From contig NC_135169.1 of the NCBI RefSeq assembly GCF_041146795.1, forward strand, positions 11,617,585 to 11,681,584: a stretch of 64,000 nucleotides of DNA, in the 5' to 3' direction. The notes beneath the pieces were generated by a model, which saw nothing but the letters and a program-made list of their open reading frames with translations, was not told where the DNA came from and searched no databases. The DNA is from Maylandia zebra (lineage: Eukaryota > Chordata > Actinopteri > Cichliformes > Cichlidae). The position numbers and the translations under genes were made by a program. Every line of letters starts with the position of its first letter. Position 1 is the stretch's first letter. Positions 10,067 through 23,000 of this stretch are shown in pieces.

Positions 10067-11562
10067 CATAGCTGGACTGGCCATCGGGCATACCGGGCAT
10101 TTGCCCGGTGGGCTGCTGGCGATTTTTTGTTTTTATGGGCCGATGGATTTTTTTTTTTTTAGGAAGGGTATATATAATGAAAGGTGTTGGATTGGCCAAT
10201 TGGTCATGATCGACTCTGGGCTGGACCAATTACAGCCGAGGAGGCTGGATGCACCCGCTCCCTTGTTTAGAAATCACGTGATTTTCGCGCATTGCATGCA
10301 GGGAACTCGTGGCAAAACAATCCAAGCACCGCATCAAATGCAAGCGTTTGCAGCACCGCAAAACTTTAATTCTCCGGTTCCAATACCTTCTTGTCTTTTC
10401 TTTGCCGCACAAAAAAGGAATGTACAAAACAAAAGGAGAACAATGCCAATCCATAAAAAGACAGACTCAACGAAAAGACAAAGAAAAGATACGAAGAAAA
10501 AATCAAAGGAGTGAAAGGGTCAGACCCTTAGGAGCACACAGAGTGGACAAAAGACGTCAGCGTGCTGCCCAACTTTCACCACGCTCAGATTTATAATTAT
10601 ACGGTTCTTGGAGTGAGTGCATACACTCATGAAGTTTAGTAACTTCAGGTCACTGCAACAAGCCCAGGTACAGTTTACTGACAGATGGGTGCAGGACCTT
10701 GAAATGCACCGTGTAGAACGAAAGACCATCGTACGAACAAAGGTAAGTTTACCAGTCTCACAAATTGTCGTCATAAATACACATTCGTTAACCGTTTATT
10801 AATATAACCTTTGAGCTCAACGGTAATTAATTAGTAGTGGAAATAATTTCTGGTAGCATTACAGAAATGTAGCAGTGACAATAATATTGTATGTTGTAAT
10901 CGCACTGGACAATTAGTGATACAAAACAACTGTTTTATCCTGTGAATAAAAGTATATGTTTTTGTCAATGTACCATGGTAATAACAGAAGCGAAGCGCAG
11001 TATTGTGTCAGGACAATTCACTATTTATGCACAATAAATAAAGGAGCATAGCGCGACAATTTCTGTTCAGCGCCAGACTTGCTTGTAACCTATATCACCA
11101 ATTATGTTAAGAAAAATGACGTATTAATACTACAAAACTCTGACCTTTGTGGGAATGCTTGGAGCAGACTAACCTGTGAGTTGGAGTGTTCTGAGACGTT
11201 ATATTTGGTATATCCAGACCATCCGTCGGCTCTTACTTCGGAAACATGGCTTAAAAAATTCTCTTCAACGACGTAATCCGATTAAAAAAACAATCTCTCT
11301 ACCCGTCGGCTTCCCGTGGCTGTCATGCGACCAGCTATTGCAGTTAATAATATAACAGCTTCTTGCCATTTTTTGGGTTTCTTTTTATCGCTGTGTAACT
11401 GAGTTCAATTGAACGCCTGCGTGCGCTAGTACCTCTTGCCACAAGTTCCCAGAATCCTTTGCGGTTTTACCCCTGAATGACGTCACATTTTCAATCTTTA
11501 TCCTGGTGGGCCGGTCTCTAGTCAAAATGCCCGAGCCGATTTTTTGTCCCAGTCCCGCCCTG
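10067..11562. mobile_element. hAT-like transposon with 8-bp TSD agtagggc
   Basis: The target duplication agtagggc lies at 10059-10066 and 11563-11570. The left end catagctggactgg and the inverted right end cagggcgggactgg pair imperfectly. The interior includes 'gggcataccgggcatttgcc' and a basic, lysine-rich open stretch around 10440-10520 ('KKTDSTKRQRKD'), perhaps the start of a lost transposase. No catalytic domain is visible. A second left end of this family lies at 32178. Confidence 0.65.
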
Positions 11563-11570
11563 AGTAGGGC

Positions 11571-12245
11571 TCAGGCTGGCAGTCTGTTGTTAGGTGTAGC
11601 TATGGGTGGACTCAAGAGCAGAAAACACGGAAGTTCGGAGGTTGCAGTGAAGGAAGTTTATTTACAGTGAAAGGCTACAGGGAAGGAACGTATTTACATT
11701 ACTGTAAATACTGTATTATCTGAATCTCCGTATAGACTCGGAGAAGATGATCTCCACAAGCTCCGGTAGGCGGGCGAACAGTTACACAGACACCCCTGAA
11801 AAGGACAATACTCTGACACTAGACGACCATCGTGCAGCTCCTTAGGAACGCTTCTGATGAAAGCGTCTGAGGCGTAGCAGGTGTGCCAGAGGCTCAGTGA
11901 ATTGGTGCCCTGCCTACCTGTGCCATAAAAAAGGAGACAAAAAAAACAAAACAAAAAACACAACAATAATCCAGCTCCACAGTTGACATTATCCTGCAGT
12001 TTCTGTAGTCCCTGATCCAGCCTGATCCAGAAGTGAGAACACTACAGGAGTCTTTTACACCACCCACCAGGACTACTAATCCTTCTGCTGGTGGCTGTTG
12101 GCCTCCTGGTGTGGTCCACCAGCTGGACCCCCACAGTTGACATGATCCTGCAGTTTCTGCAGTCCCAGCTGGAGGTGATAAATGTGCAGTTACCCTGCGA
12201 GGCATGGTGGCAGCAATCAAGGCTGTTCTCTTGGGTCATTTAGCA
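11571..12245. repeat. Unclassified repeat-like segment
   Basis: It contains a partial internal duplication: 'ccacagttgacattatcctg' near 11980 and 'ccacagttgacatgatcctg' near 12131. No gene is recognised. It may be part of the retroelement interrupted by the preceding transposon. Confidence 0.3.
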
Positions 12246-15190
12246 CTTAATGAGGCCGACTCCTCCTTAATTTCCCAGTTTCAGATGGACACCCAGTGAC
12301 TTACAAGTAGAAGGACTGGAATATTTAACAGTCATCCAAGCAGACTAATTCATTGCAATAAATAACTAAATTGCGCCCTCTGTTGAATACCAGCTCTAAA
12401 CACAACCCAGTGTTTATATTGGAGAGGTGTTTTTGCATGAGAAAGATGGAGAATGACAAGGATCTGACTGTCTGAAGTTACACAAAGATCTGGTTTTGTG
12501 GGCAGAGAGAGTGACAGATTCTCTTGAGATTTCTTATTTCAAATATAATTACACTGTTGCAGTGACATGATGTAACCCAGGGACAGGGACCCTAGAAACA
12601 GTACAACAGTAAATTATTTCATTTTTCTTTTTAATGAAAATTATTAACCTATGCCCATAAATGTGAAAGAGAGATCTATATGTGCATGCAGCTAAATTTG
12701 TGCAGGTCCACCACGACAAACAGTCACGTGTTAGAGAGCACAGCTCATGCAGTGAGAACCTTGTGCGCTGTCCATGGTGCTGAAATTGTAACAGTTTAAT
12801 AAATTTAATATTTCACTATTTCTGGACGTGTGCAATAAGATGTGTGTGCAAGATTTGATATTAATCTGATACCAAGTAAAATACAAGGCCTGTATCACTG
12901 ATACTGATACCAGTACCAATACTTTTTAAGTATTAACTACATCATCAGATTGCTAATCCTGAATGAAGGAGTTTTCATGCCCATTAAGTTTTTTTCTTTT
13001 GCCCTTTGGATTTTTAATTAGTTAAAACCTGGGACCAAAATAAAAAACAATAATCTAGCACATCTAATAGTATTTTAACTACAGTAATCAGACAGTATCT
13101 TTTTCACATTTAGCACAACAGGGTAATTATATTGAATTAAATCTGAGTCATACTATGTTTGGTATATTTGTTTCAATTCCTGTAATTGTTTTCATTTAAA
13201 TGTTTCAGTCAGATAAATGTATTATATCAATGTTTTAGCATAAATGACACTTTATGAGTAAGAATCAGCCAGTCCCACTTTGAAAATTAAAGTAATATAA
13301 CTGAAATATTACTATTACCACAGTTATCTACATAGATATTCTCTGCTTACTGCGTTGCTGGACGGTCCTGGTTAGCTGAGCACACTCGATTACTTGTTTG
13401 CCTGGCACTGCTGAGTCAGTGACAGTAAAACATAAAACACAAGAGAGGAGAAGCAAACTGTGGCTGCTCTGTGACACCTGAAAACAGCAGCATTTACACA
13501 GACAGCCAGGTTGCCTCTTTGATGAAACTGCAGCGGTGCACACAGGAGAACAGAAACTGAAGTATCAAGCTCATTACACTCGTATTGATCAACATTGATA
13601 CAAATGCTGGTATCAAAATTATCAATATTTGGATCAATCCGCCCATGATTACTATTTATTTGAGTCCAATAAAACTTTATTAATGAAACTGTATTTTTAA
13701 AGTTTATTAATGTAAATGCTTTGATCACTATGACATCCATCCAAGGCCTGATTATTTTCATGATAGGGTCCAAAGTCAATATCATTCCTCTGTTCTGTCT
13801 GTTCTTCAGTCATATCAACTCTTCTCACTCCTTACAATAAATTATAAATGGATTAATGTCTCCCTCTATTGGCCACCAGCTGTAAGCACAGTCCAGTGAT
13901 TGGACTTGGAAGCTGTGTTCAGAGTTTGACATGGGAAATATGGGACAAGGAGCTATAACTTTATATCCACACTGACACTTAAAGCCCGTCACAGGACCGA
14001 CCTTGAACACTGATGTCTCTCTGATGTGGAGAATAGATGACTTCAAATGTTCTGTTCACAAGATTTTGGGTAGCAATGAAAACAGAATAACTAAATGAAC
14101 ATATAAATAATGATAAGAACAGCTGTTAGGAAGCTGGAGTTCATGGAGGAAACCCACACAGATGCAAACTAAAATGAATGTGCATCTAAAAAGTAAAATA
14201 TGAGAACTTACATTAAACGACTTGATGGTTCTTTGATAATAAATAAATAGCTTCAAATGTTCGAGTAACACATGTAGCAGTAAAGTGAACACAGAAGCAC
14301 TAAATGAACAGATCAAACAGCTGCTCATGAAATTCCCGCTGTGATCTTTGTCTGAACTCCTTGTTTCCTCTCTGCTGTGTGAAGTTTGATGAGAACATGA
14401 ATCAATCATAAATCTGCTGAAAGGAAGACTTGTGGCTCAAACCACAGGCTGTGTTTCCTCTTCTCTATGTGGCTCAGTCAGAAATCAGGAGCTCCTTTAA
14501 TTTCAGTGCATAAAAAAGTCATGAAGCAGGAGAGAAAGTTAGAAACTATATTTTAAGTAGTTTAAAAGCGATTTGATTTTGATTTATGTGTCACACAGAG
14601 TTATCATGGTCTTGCTGAACATGTGATTGACACTATCAAAATGAATCTGGAAAAACGGCTACACAGTAAAAAGGCTGCTGAGCATCATCAGAGCAGTTGT
14701 TACTTCCCATCACGTTGATAGCTTTAGTTCATTTTGGAGGGTTTGAAGCCGTTTTAAATGACAATGAGTGCTTTTAAATGAAAGCTCTCTTTCAGTGGAT
14801 TCATGCACAACACTGAACAGCTGTAACATGTACTCTCAGTCTGACACACAACACACTTTATTTATATCACACTTTTATTAACAAAGTTGCAAAGTGCTTC
14901 ACAGAAAGACATTTATAATATATTACAAAAATAAACAATTAAAAAGATAAAAAAAAAAAAGATCTACAGTACATTAAAGTAAATAAAAATTATTATCTAA
15001 GGGGAGAGAAACAAGTGAAACACACTAAACGATTCTTTCTGAAGGAAATATAAACTCAGGCATCAGGATCATTGCTTTGAATTCAAAACCTTCTCCTTTT
15101 CACTCAAAGTGACTTAAAGCATTTAAGAGACTTTAAAGAGAAACAGCTAAAGAGCTGCTGTTAAGACTTCAGAGCTGTGGCTGAATTTGG
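12246..15190. other. Spacer, possible relic of a receptor gene 5' region
   Basis: No exon is recognised. The stretch 13858-13975 ('ggaaatatgggacaaggagc') resembles 53268-53378, which lies upstream of receptor gene C. Around 14040-14100 and 14250-14310 there is a weak direct duplication beginning 'cttcaaatgttc'. These may be leftovers of a lost receptor gene. Confidence 0.35.
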
Positions 15191-15194
15191 ATTT

Positions 15195-15897
15195 TGTCAC
15201 AATCTGTGGCTGCAGACTCTGTGGCTCTTTGTAAGGATCCAAATGCAGACAACGAGAGACAAAATCAAAATTTTAACAAAAAAACGTTTTTCATGGCCAA
15301 CAAACATGAACCAAATCAGGTTAACCAAAAATAAATAAAGAAAAAAAATAAAGAAAAAAAACTAAGCTGGGAAAGCTAAAACTTAAACTAACAGAAAATG
15401 TGGAACACTGGGAATACCTTGAAACACCTTGGAAGGATTGAGAGATGATCAGTGAAGTGGAAACACATTGGAAAACAGCTCTGATGAATTGAATATAACG
15501 AGACAGGGAAGCCAAACCAAACACACTGAACACGGGATGAAATGCTGTCAAACTAAAACAGGAAGTACACGAACGCACGAGCTTGATGCAGAAATGGGGA
15601 TAAACAAACAGAGAGACAAAACACACTGACACTACTAAGACACACGGAGGGCGAGTGAGCAGAGACATGGATGACACGACAGACTCTCACAAGCGACACA
15701 GGGATGAGGCAAACACACAAGTGGAACCTCACAGACAACAAACCATAAACTGGAAATACAAGAAAACTCAGAAACACAGAAAGAACTAAACTCCTGCTTA
15801 AACTGTATAAACTTAGACCATCTTCACACTTTCACAGAGAGACTCACAAAAGCAAAATAACCTCAGAATCTTTGGTCAACGACCCAGCACCCTGACA
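15195..15897 (-). mobile_element. Solo LTR (retrotransposon)
   Basis: The segment starts TGTCACAATCTGTGG and ends ..CACCCTGACA, giving TG..CA ends. The flanks are gattt and gattg (4 of 5 bases match), a plausible 5-bp duplication. Composition and internal style match the solo LTR at 19702-20313. No retroelement coding sequence adjoins it. Orientation is inferred from that comparison. Confidence 0.55.
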
Positions 15898-16182
15898 GAT
15901 TGACATTATTGTAGTCAGAGCTCTCCTCTGCGTCACCACGTTGCCCTGTTGAGGTGATCAAATGAAAGCATTTCAAAACAAACACCTTCTGTTCTCTGCT
16001 TAAATACATTTATTATCAGTGAGAATAATTACCAATGTACATTTTGCATTTAAAATCTCACATTTTGTGCACTCACTTGTCTTGTTAATGACTTTGAGCT
16101 GAATCACAGATGCGACATTGGCAGCAATGAAATAATAATCTTACTGATGTTAATGTTCCCTTCCGTGAATCTCTAAATTATT

Positions 16183-16985
16183 ATCTTGGAGGGGTTTGTG
16201 TGTCCCATGGATCCCAGGGGCTGTGTTGTTGTTGGAGGAGGGGGGGGGGGGCTCCTGGTAGGGTCACCCATGGCAAATTTTATCCGGTCCCTCACCCAGG
16301 ACCAGACAAAGAATAAAAAAAAAAAAAAAAAACCTGAATGAAAGGAACAGTTCACTCTGCCCTTGAAAGGGTTAATGGGGTCCCATGAAGCAAGGCCTGG
16401 GGAGGGTGCCTAAGAGCAAGCACCTGGTGGCCAGGCATTGGTCCATGGAGCCCGGCTGGGCATAGCCCAAAAAAAGGACGTGGGTCCACCCTCCTATAGG
16501 CCCACCACTCACAGGAGGAGAGGGGAGTAGATTGGCGCTACGTCCACTGTACCGGTACGTCAAGATGAAGAGAGAACTGACCGTAAAAGTGAAGCTCTCA
16601 GTTTACATCTCTACCCTCACTTATGGTCACAAGCTCTGGGTTAGTGACCCCAAAGAACGAGATCGTGGATATAAGCAGTGGAAATCAGCTTACTTCGAAG
16701 TTTGGCTTGCTTCTCCTTTAGAGATAGCGTTAGGTGTTTGGCCATGTGGGAGGGGCTCAGAGTAGAACCACATTTGAGGTGGTTCAGGCATCTGACAAGG
16801 ATGCCTCATGTGTGATGTTTTTCAGGCATGTCCCACTGTGAGGAGACCCTGGGGCAAAACAAGGAAATGCTGAAGAGATTATATCTCTCGGCTGGTGTGG
16901 GAAGCCTTGGTGTTCCCCCAGACAAGCTGGAGGATGTGGCCTCTCTGTTTAGGATGCTGCCCCCACGACCTGGTCCCCAAGTGTA
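16183..16985 (+). pseudogene. LINE remnant (RTE/Rex-like), degraded
   Basis: The part 16540-16985 is a frameshifted copy of a LINE C-terminus: 'VKMKRELTVKVKLSVY', 'STLTYGHKLWV', then the 'cggctggtgtgggaagcc' region that encodes the 'RLVWEALVFPQ' motif. The preceding GC-rich stretch (16183-16530, with a G run at about 16240) looks like an upstream non-coding part of the same family. It lies downstream of gene A. Confidence 0.55.
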
Positions 16986-19701
16986 AGAAAATAGTTGGAC
17001 ACATGGACTTCAATGTTAAACACAGTTATTATATAATCATCCAGCGTCCACAAGCTCAATATTAATGAAAGTTTATACTTTACCATTTTCAGAGTTTTCA
17101 GACCTTCTGATTATCTCATAGCCACAATGATCACCTGCAGGTCAGAGAAAATCAGTCACCTCATGTCTGTGATGCTATTTTAAAAAACAAATATTGAAAA
17201 TAACATTTATATTAAAAGCTGCAGCAGATTTAATAAGTACAGTCTTGTTGCAAACATCAGGCAAAATATTATAACTGGATGAAAAACTAACCAGCAAGAA
17301 GAGAGGAGTACACTTGCTGCTGATGGTGTTGATTAAACATCTGCTCATTAACAGCACCTTTATTAAAAATGTAGAATAAGACTTTTGCTTTTAAATGAAC
17401 CTCGTGATGGATTTGTGTCTTTGAAGGATAAAGAGTTTGTGTTAAGTAAAGGAAAAGGTCTCACTGTTGGTTGTTGTGCAGCGATACAACAAGAGCAGGA
17501 GAATAATAATGAGAGAGACTCCACAAACCAGTCGAACAATCAACCACACAGGAGACGAAGAGCTGTCAGCTCCTGACACAGTTACTGTGACAACAAACAA
17601 TAAAGTTTAATTATACTTTATAATTCATAAAATCATTTTAGGAAAGTTCTCAGAAAATAAAGCGAGGTGACTTCAAGCCTTAAAACAAAACTCATTTATA
17701 AAAATCCATCAAATGTTTTGCTCCTGCTCACCTTTAACTGACATCCAGCTCTGTGCTGACTCTCTTCCTGAGTACTGACACTTGTAGAAACCTTCATCAG
17801 ACTTTGACACTGCAGAGATCTTCAGCTCCCCTCGGGGATCATTTTGAAGAAGTTTGTCATTGTGATAGAAAAACACATTGGAAAGTATTTTTTGTGTTCT
17901 CAAACTGCAGCTCAGACTAACAGAAGCTCCCTCAGTCACAGGATGAACAGGACTCACCAGGATAGGACCATCACCATCATCTGTGACACAATCACACACA
18001 CAATTGTTTCAGTCACATCAGCTGCTGCACACTTTTAGAAAGAGCTGACAGACAATAATAAGAACAGATTGTACAAATGTTTTTCATCATGAAGATCTGA
18101 TCTTGTACACTTAAAGACTACGGTACAAATACTGTATGCCACAAAAAAAATAATGGGAGAAATACACATTTGATGTCTAACTCATTAAAATCCAAGTAGT
18201 AAATGTATAATAACATACTCTGTACAGTGATGTTGACTGCACTGCTGAACTCTCCTGATCCAGACTCACACCAGTACACTGCAGTATCTGACTTTGATGT
18301 GTTGATGTCACATGTGGATCCAGTCATTCTCCTACAGTCAGAGAGTCGGCCGTCCTCAGAGAACTTCCTCACTCTCCACTCAGTGAAGTTTCCCTCACAG
18401 GTCAGTGAGACAGAGTCAGAGGTGAAGTGTTGCACTGTCAGGACTCACTGTGAGAGACGCTGCTGAATGAACATCTGGAAACAACATGCAGTGAAGAGAC
18501 AAAGCTCACAGATGTTAGCATTCAAAATATCACAGTGAAAATATTCCTTTGCTTTAATGTTTAAAGGTCAGTGCTAAAAGATGCAATGTTCGTATAATTT
18601 TCACCTTCAATGCTACCCCCCCCCCCCAAAAAAAAAAACCCATCAATTTACATTTTTTTGCTGTTGCATTACTTGAAAAAAGATAAACAGAATCACACTG
18701 ACCTGCAGACCAGACAAACTTTGGTTGACTGTGATCAGTGTGATACTCTGGGTCTCCTCTTCCAGCTCTGCACACATATCCTGCTGTGTGTGTCTGTCCA
18801 TGAATGATGTAGGAGTCCTGTGCAGTCCCACTGCCATCAGGTAGCAGCTCATAACTGGAGGATTTCTCTGATAGATCAGGAACAGCTTTATACCAGTAGA
18901 AGCTCCATCCTGCAGACGGAAGTTCAACCTCACAGTTCAGAGTTACTGAGGCTCCAGGACTCAGCCATGATGGAGACACAGTGAGGACAGGACGGGGTTC
19001 ATCTGTTCAACAAAGATTTTCTCTCAATGTTTCGTCTCTTAACTCTGAATTCAATGTCACTAAAATGTTGACTCACAAATATTTATGATGAACTTTAAGA
19101 GTGAGACTATCTAAACATGTCAAATATCTCAACATGTACTAATAAAAACACATTTTTACAAACTGTTTCTATTTCCAGGTTAAATGAACTATGACTCTAC
19201 TTACTGTCAGAAACTGTCAGTGTGACTGAATCACTCCACTCTGTTGTTTTATGCTGTGAACTTTTCATTCTGCCCTTACAGCGATAGTTTCCACTGTTGG
19301 ATGATGAAGCAGATCTAATCCTGTATTCATTTTGATTTGGAGCTTTTATCATGCTGTTTGTTTCCCACTCACAATCCCACTCAGTGTCTCCTCCATGGAT
19401 CTCACATCTGACAGTGATCGTCTCTCCTCTGTATATCTCAGACCAGTTTGGATACAGAGTCACAACAGGCCTGATTGGGACTGTATTCAGGAAATGAACA
19501 AGTGAATGAGAAAAGGGGTCAATTTCCATCAGATACTTTTCATCAGGTAGTGATTTGGGGTTCATTAAGTTTGAACTCACCAGTTTTCCGAATCCTGACT
19601 GACTGGCTGTCCTCTGTGTAGTAAACTGGGTTTCCTCTTCCTCCTCTGCACCTGTAGAGTCCTTCCTGTGAGACACTGATTTGTCCATTTGAGTGGAAAA
19701 C

Positions 19702-20313
19702 TGTCACAGTCTGGCGAGAGCAGACTGTATGAATTGAGAAAAGGACCCAAAACGCAGACTCCAAGGAACAGGGAACAGAACTTGAAATGTTAACAAAAGG
19801 CGAGCCGTTTAATATGGCTGGTAGAAAAGGTACAAACAAAGGGCAAGGCAAACTGAAGCAAAATTAACACAAACCTAAACTGGGGAATCTAAACAAACAA
19901 TAAGAAAAACCTAGACAAGAAACTTGGAAGCATGGCATGAACAACAGACGACCTGACAATCACACACTGAAAATAGAGGACTTAAATACACAGCAGGTGA
20001 TTAGGGGAAGTGGGAACACATGGAGGAACAGCTGACTGACATGAGCCTAATGACAGGACAAGGGAAGTGAAACTAAATACAATGAACAAAGAACACACGA
20101 CTCCTTCAAAATAAAACAGGAAACATGAGACAGACATGATAATACAAACTTGATAACATAAGACACGCAGCATGAAACACGAAGGTTGAGGGGAAACTTA
20201 AATACAGGGGAAGAAAACACAAGGAGTCTAATAACCAAATGAACTTAGATAACCTAATGAACAAAATAAACTCAAACTTAAAACGCTGGGTCAAAAGACC
20301 CAGGATCATGACA
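19702..20313 (-). mobile_element. Solo LTR inserted in Ig exon D3 of gene A
   Basis: The ends are TG..CA: plus-strand TGTCACAGTC at 19702 and GGATCATGACA ending at 20313. A perfect 5-bp target duplication aaaac lies at 19697-19701 and 20314-20318. On the minus strand it starts tgtcatgatcctgggtc and has a TATTTAAG promoter-like box and a poly(A)-signal-like region before 'ggctcgcc'. No internal retroelement genes remain, so the two LTRs have recombined. The same family is seen at 15195 and 27199. Confidence 0.85.
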
Positions 20314-21768
20314 AAAACTGCATCATGTGTGGTCAGGGCTTCAGAGGATTTCTCATCTCTGTACCAGTAGTATTTCCATCCAGATGATGATGATGGGTTC
20401 ACAGAGCAGGTCAGGGTCACACTGCCCCCTACTGGAACAGCTGTGTTATCAGCTCTCAGTTTGGCCTTTGGTTTATCTGCAGTTCAGTTTAGAAAAAGTT
20501 GCATTAAAGACAGCAATAAAAGTAAATGTTTATTTTTCCCTCCTTTAGATGAAACTTACATGACACAGTCAGTGTGATGATATCACTCCATCCTGTTAAG
20601 AGATAGTCACTGCTACCCCGACATCTGTAGTCTCCACTGTGGGACACTGAAACTCTGCTGATCCTGTATTCACTGGATGTTGGAGGGCTGTTTGTGTTGG
20701 GTGCTGTCCATTCATATTTCCACACCTTTCCTTCACCTCCCTGAATCTCACATCTGGGAGTGATTGTCTCACCAGTGAATATCTGAGACCAGCTGTGCTG
20801 CAGTTTCACAGCAGCCCAAACTGTTCAACAAACAAATAAACACAAATATTCATGAACAAACCAACAGTGAACGAAATAAAATCAAAGTTACAAAGTTCTA
20901 CTTTAATTTAATCATGAATTTTTGTTTTACTGTGTTTCACAACAAAATTTCACCCTCACGTTGTTTCTGAATTGTAACTGGAGCACTGTACTCTGTGTAG
21001 AAAACTGGATCTCCTCTCCTTCCTCTGCAGTAATAGATGCCTCCTTCTGAAATACTGATAGTGTGCTCTGATGTTCCAGCTCCTATTTTCTGAGCTCCAG
21101 AAAACTCTGAATCACGTCTGAACCAGTCAAACTTCCAGCCAGCAGAGCCCTCCACAGAGCAGCTCAGTGTCACACTGCCCCCTGCTGGTATGACTGAACT
21201 TTGTGCTCTCAGTGTGGCTCTAGGTTTATTTGCTGTTGAGTTAAAAGAAATAAAATGAATGTTGCAGAATATCTCATCCAAATTAAAACATGACTCACAC
21301 TAGAGTCATGAGATTACAACACATGGATGTATATGGAGGCTATAGTTTCACATATTAATCTAAACATTTTCATTTAAGTTTCAGAGACTTTTAAAAGTGA
21401 GTTTGTGAGATAATCACTACAAAGAAGAATATGAAACTGTCTGTGTTTGTGGTTGTTCTCATATTCTCAGCAGTGGCTTATTCTGGATTACTATTGGAAT
21501 CTGCTGAGACAACCAGATGAATTCACAAAAAGAAAACTGATCTGCATGAAGTACAAAACCAGAGAATTAGCCTCATGGGTGAGTTTAACAACATGTATGT
21601 AATATCCCAATGTTACACACATAATTAAGTATATAAAACTATATAATTTTATCAAATATAAGAAAAAAAAGGAGCTGCAAAAAAGTAAGTACTAAACACA
21701 TCACACAAATGGAAAACAAAGAAAACAATTTCTCACCTTCAGCATTTCCTGAGAAGAATGTACTGAAC

Positions 21769-22122
21769 ACTAGAATAAAGATTAATATCCACACTTTATC
21801 AATCATAAACAGATTTTTCAGATGCCCCATCAACATATTTGTACCCATATATTATGTGATAATAAACAGGCTCGAAACATCACAAAAACATAATTGACTT
21901 TTTGTAATTTGTAAAATAATGAAGAAGTAAAAGAAACTCAACTCAGAGTAACTTTAAAAAATGTTTAAATCAATAACAACAACAACAACAAAAAAAAAAA
22001 CCCAACTGGATCTAATCAAACTCTCAAAGTAACAGAGAGATTTTTTTTTCTCAGTTAGTGGCACACAAACAGAGAAAATCAGTGTACTTACAGAATAATG
22101 CCAGCAAAGTATTCCCCATCAT
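21769..22122 (-). other. 5' end of gene A (split signal peptide)
   Basis: The first exon (22092-22122, 31 nt) ends at GTAAGT. The second (21737-21769, 33 nt) follows the acceptor ttattctag. The same two-piece signal arrangement occurs in genes B and C with 37 nt and 36 nt exons, which supports the start choice. Confidence 0.65.
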
Positions 22123-22494
22123 CACAGTCCTGCAGCTCTCTCATCCACAGATGTTCTACTTTGAAGAAAGAGAAATCACAGTTAATGTAAATTAAATTTG
22201 AGATCCCACTCCACTCTCACCTGCCAGCATGTCCTTGATGTAAAGTGAACAGTGTACCAAGGGTCCTGGAGTTATTGTCATGATCATGGGTCTGTGAACC
22301 AGTGTTATGGTTTTTAAAATATTGGAGTAAATGGAACTGGAAAATGGATTATTAATGAAATTAGTCTAAATAAGTTAAACATTTTGAAGCCTGCTCATTA
22401 AATTCTGTACATTAAGCATTTTGGGTGCTCAAGTCTAGCAGAGATGGCTGTACAACAATCAGTCCACATTGCATGTCATAATGACTCAGGCTAC

Positions 22495-23000
22495 AAGTCA
22501 AATGTAAATGGTAAATGCATTGGTTCTTATAAAACTCTGCTCTATTCTACCTGAGGACTCAAAACACTTTATACAGCAAGTCTCAATTATTCAGACACAG
22601 TTGCAAATGACCAAGGAAGGTATGAAGTACATACCAGATGCCAGAAATGATTGAGCTAGGCGGCAGATCTAAATCTGTTAATAATGTTTCTTTAAATGTT
22701 TTCCATGACTGTTTTCATGTTGGCTTGAAATAAAATGTCTCCCTCTGCTGGCACTGCAGTTTACTGCAACCTATTACATCCATAAAACGTGTGACATCCA
22801 CATGTAGAACTGTGTGTCTACTACATGCTTAGTCGTGTAACTGTGTTGCAAAGTGTTTTCAGTCTAACATTGACACAATGATGAAAGCATCAGGAGCAAC
22901 TCTGGACCAGTATCTTGCCCAAGGATACTGGAACATGAAGCCTGGAGCAGCCAGGGATTGAACCAGCAACCTTGTATTAGTAGCTGACCCGCTCTAGATG
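22495..23000 (-). repeat. tRNA-derived SINE, diverged and split
   Basis: The tail part lies near 22500-22600 ('aaatggtaaatgcattggttc') and the inverted tRNA-like head near 22860-23000 ('gggattgaaccagcaacc', a B-box complement). About 250 bp of unrelated sequence separates them, so this is an interrupted copy or two fragments of the family seen complete at 62468-62775. Confidence 0.5.

Larger units (their letters stand above)
17465..22122 (-). pseudogene. Receptor gene A: FcR-like/LITR-like, 7 Ig domains, broken
   Basis: Exons, in minus order: signal 22092-22122 and 21737-21769; D1 20960-21232; D2 20560-20820; D3 20319-20476 plus 19581-19701, split by a solo LTR; D4 19205-19480; D5 18703-19002; D6 18219-18474; D7 17732-17980; TM 17465-17572. 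All have GT/AG borders and phase-1 joins. Each domain shows its Ig cysteine pair, for example 'SVTLSCSVEG..IYYCRG' in D1 and 'SVSLTCEG..VYWCES' in D6. The start ATG (22120-22122) gives a signal peptide 'MMGNTLLALFLFSTFFSG'. D6 is 256 nt long, one more than a multiple of three: a 2-bp loss before 'VQHF' puts a stop 19 codons into the exon. The TM segment 'VWLIVRLVCGVSLIIILLLL' carries an Arg, and reading on gives a short tail ending NSETFSFT with no ITIM. With both breaks the full receptor cannot be made; a shortened form is conceivable. Confidence 0.75.

Noticed and set aside
9714-10514. 266-codon plus-strand open frame
   Set aside because: It is a chance composite. Its first part is the DIRS-like fragment and its second part lies inside an inserted hAT-like element beyond a target-site duplication.
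14056-14409. 117-codon minus frame with hydrophobic stretches, possible signal-peptide exon
   Set aside because: No GT donor or downstream Ig exon fits it, and the region contains a direct duplication that explains the similar stretches.
15321-15777. Open minus frames of 118 and 74 codons with hydrophobic content
   Set aside because: They lie within a solo LTR and show no domain; the composition explains the open reading.
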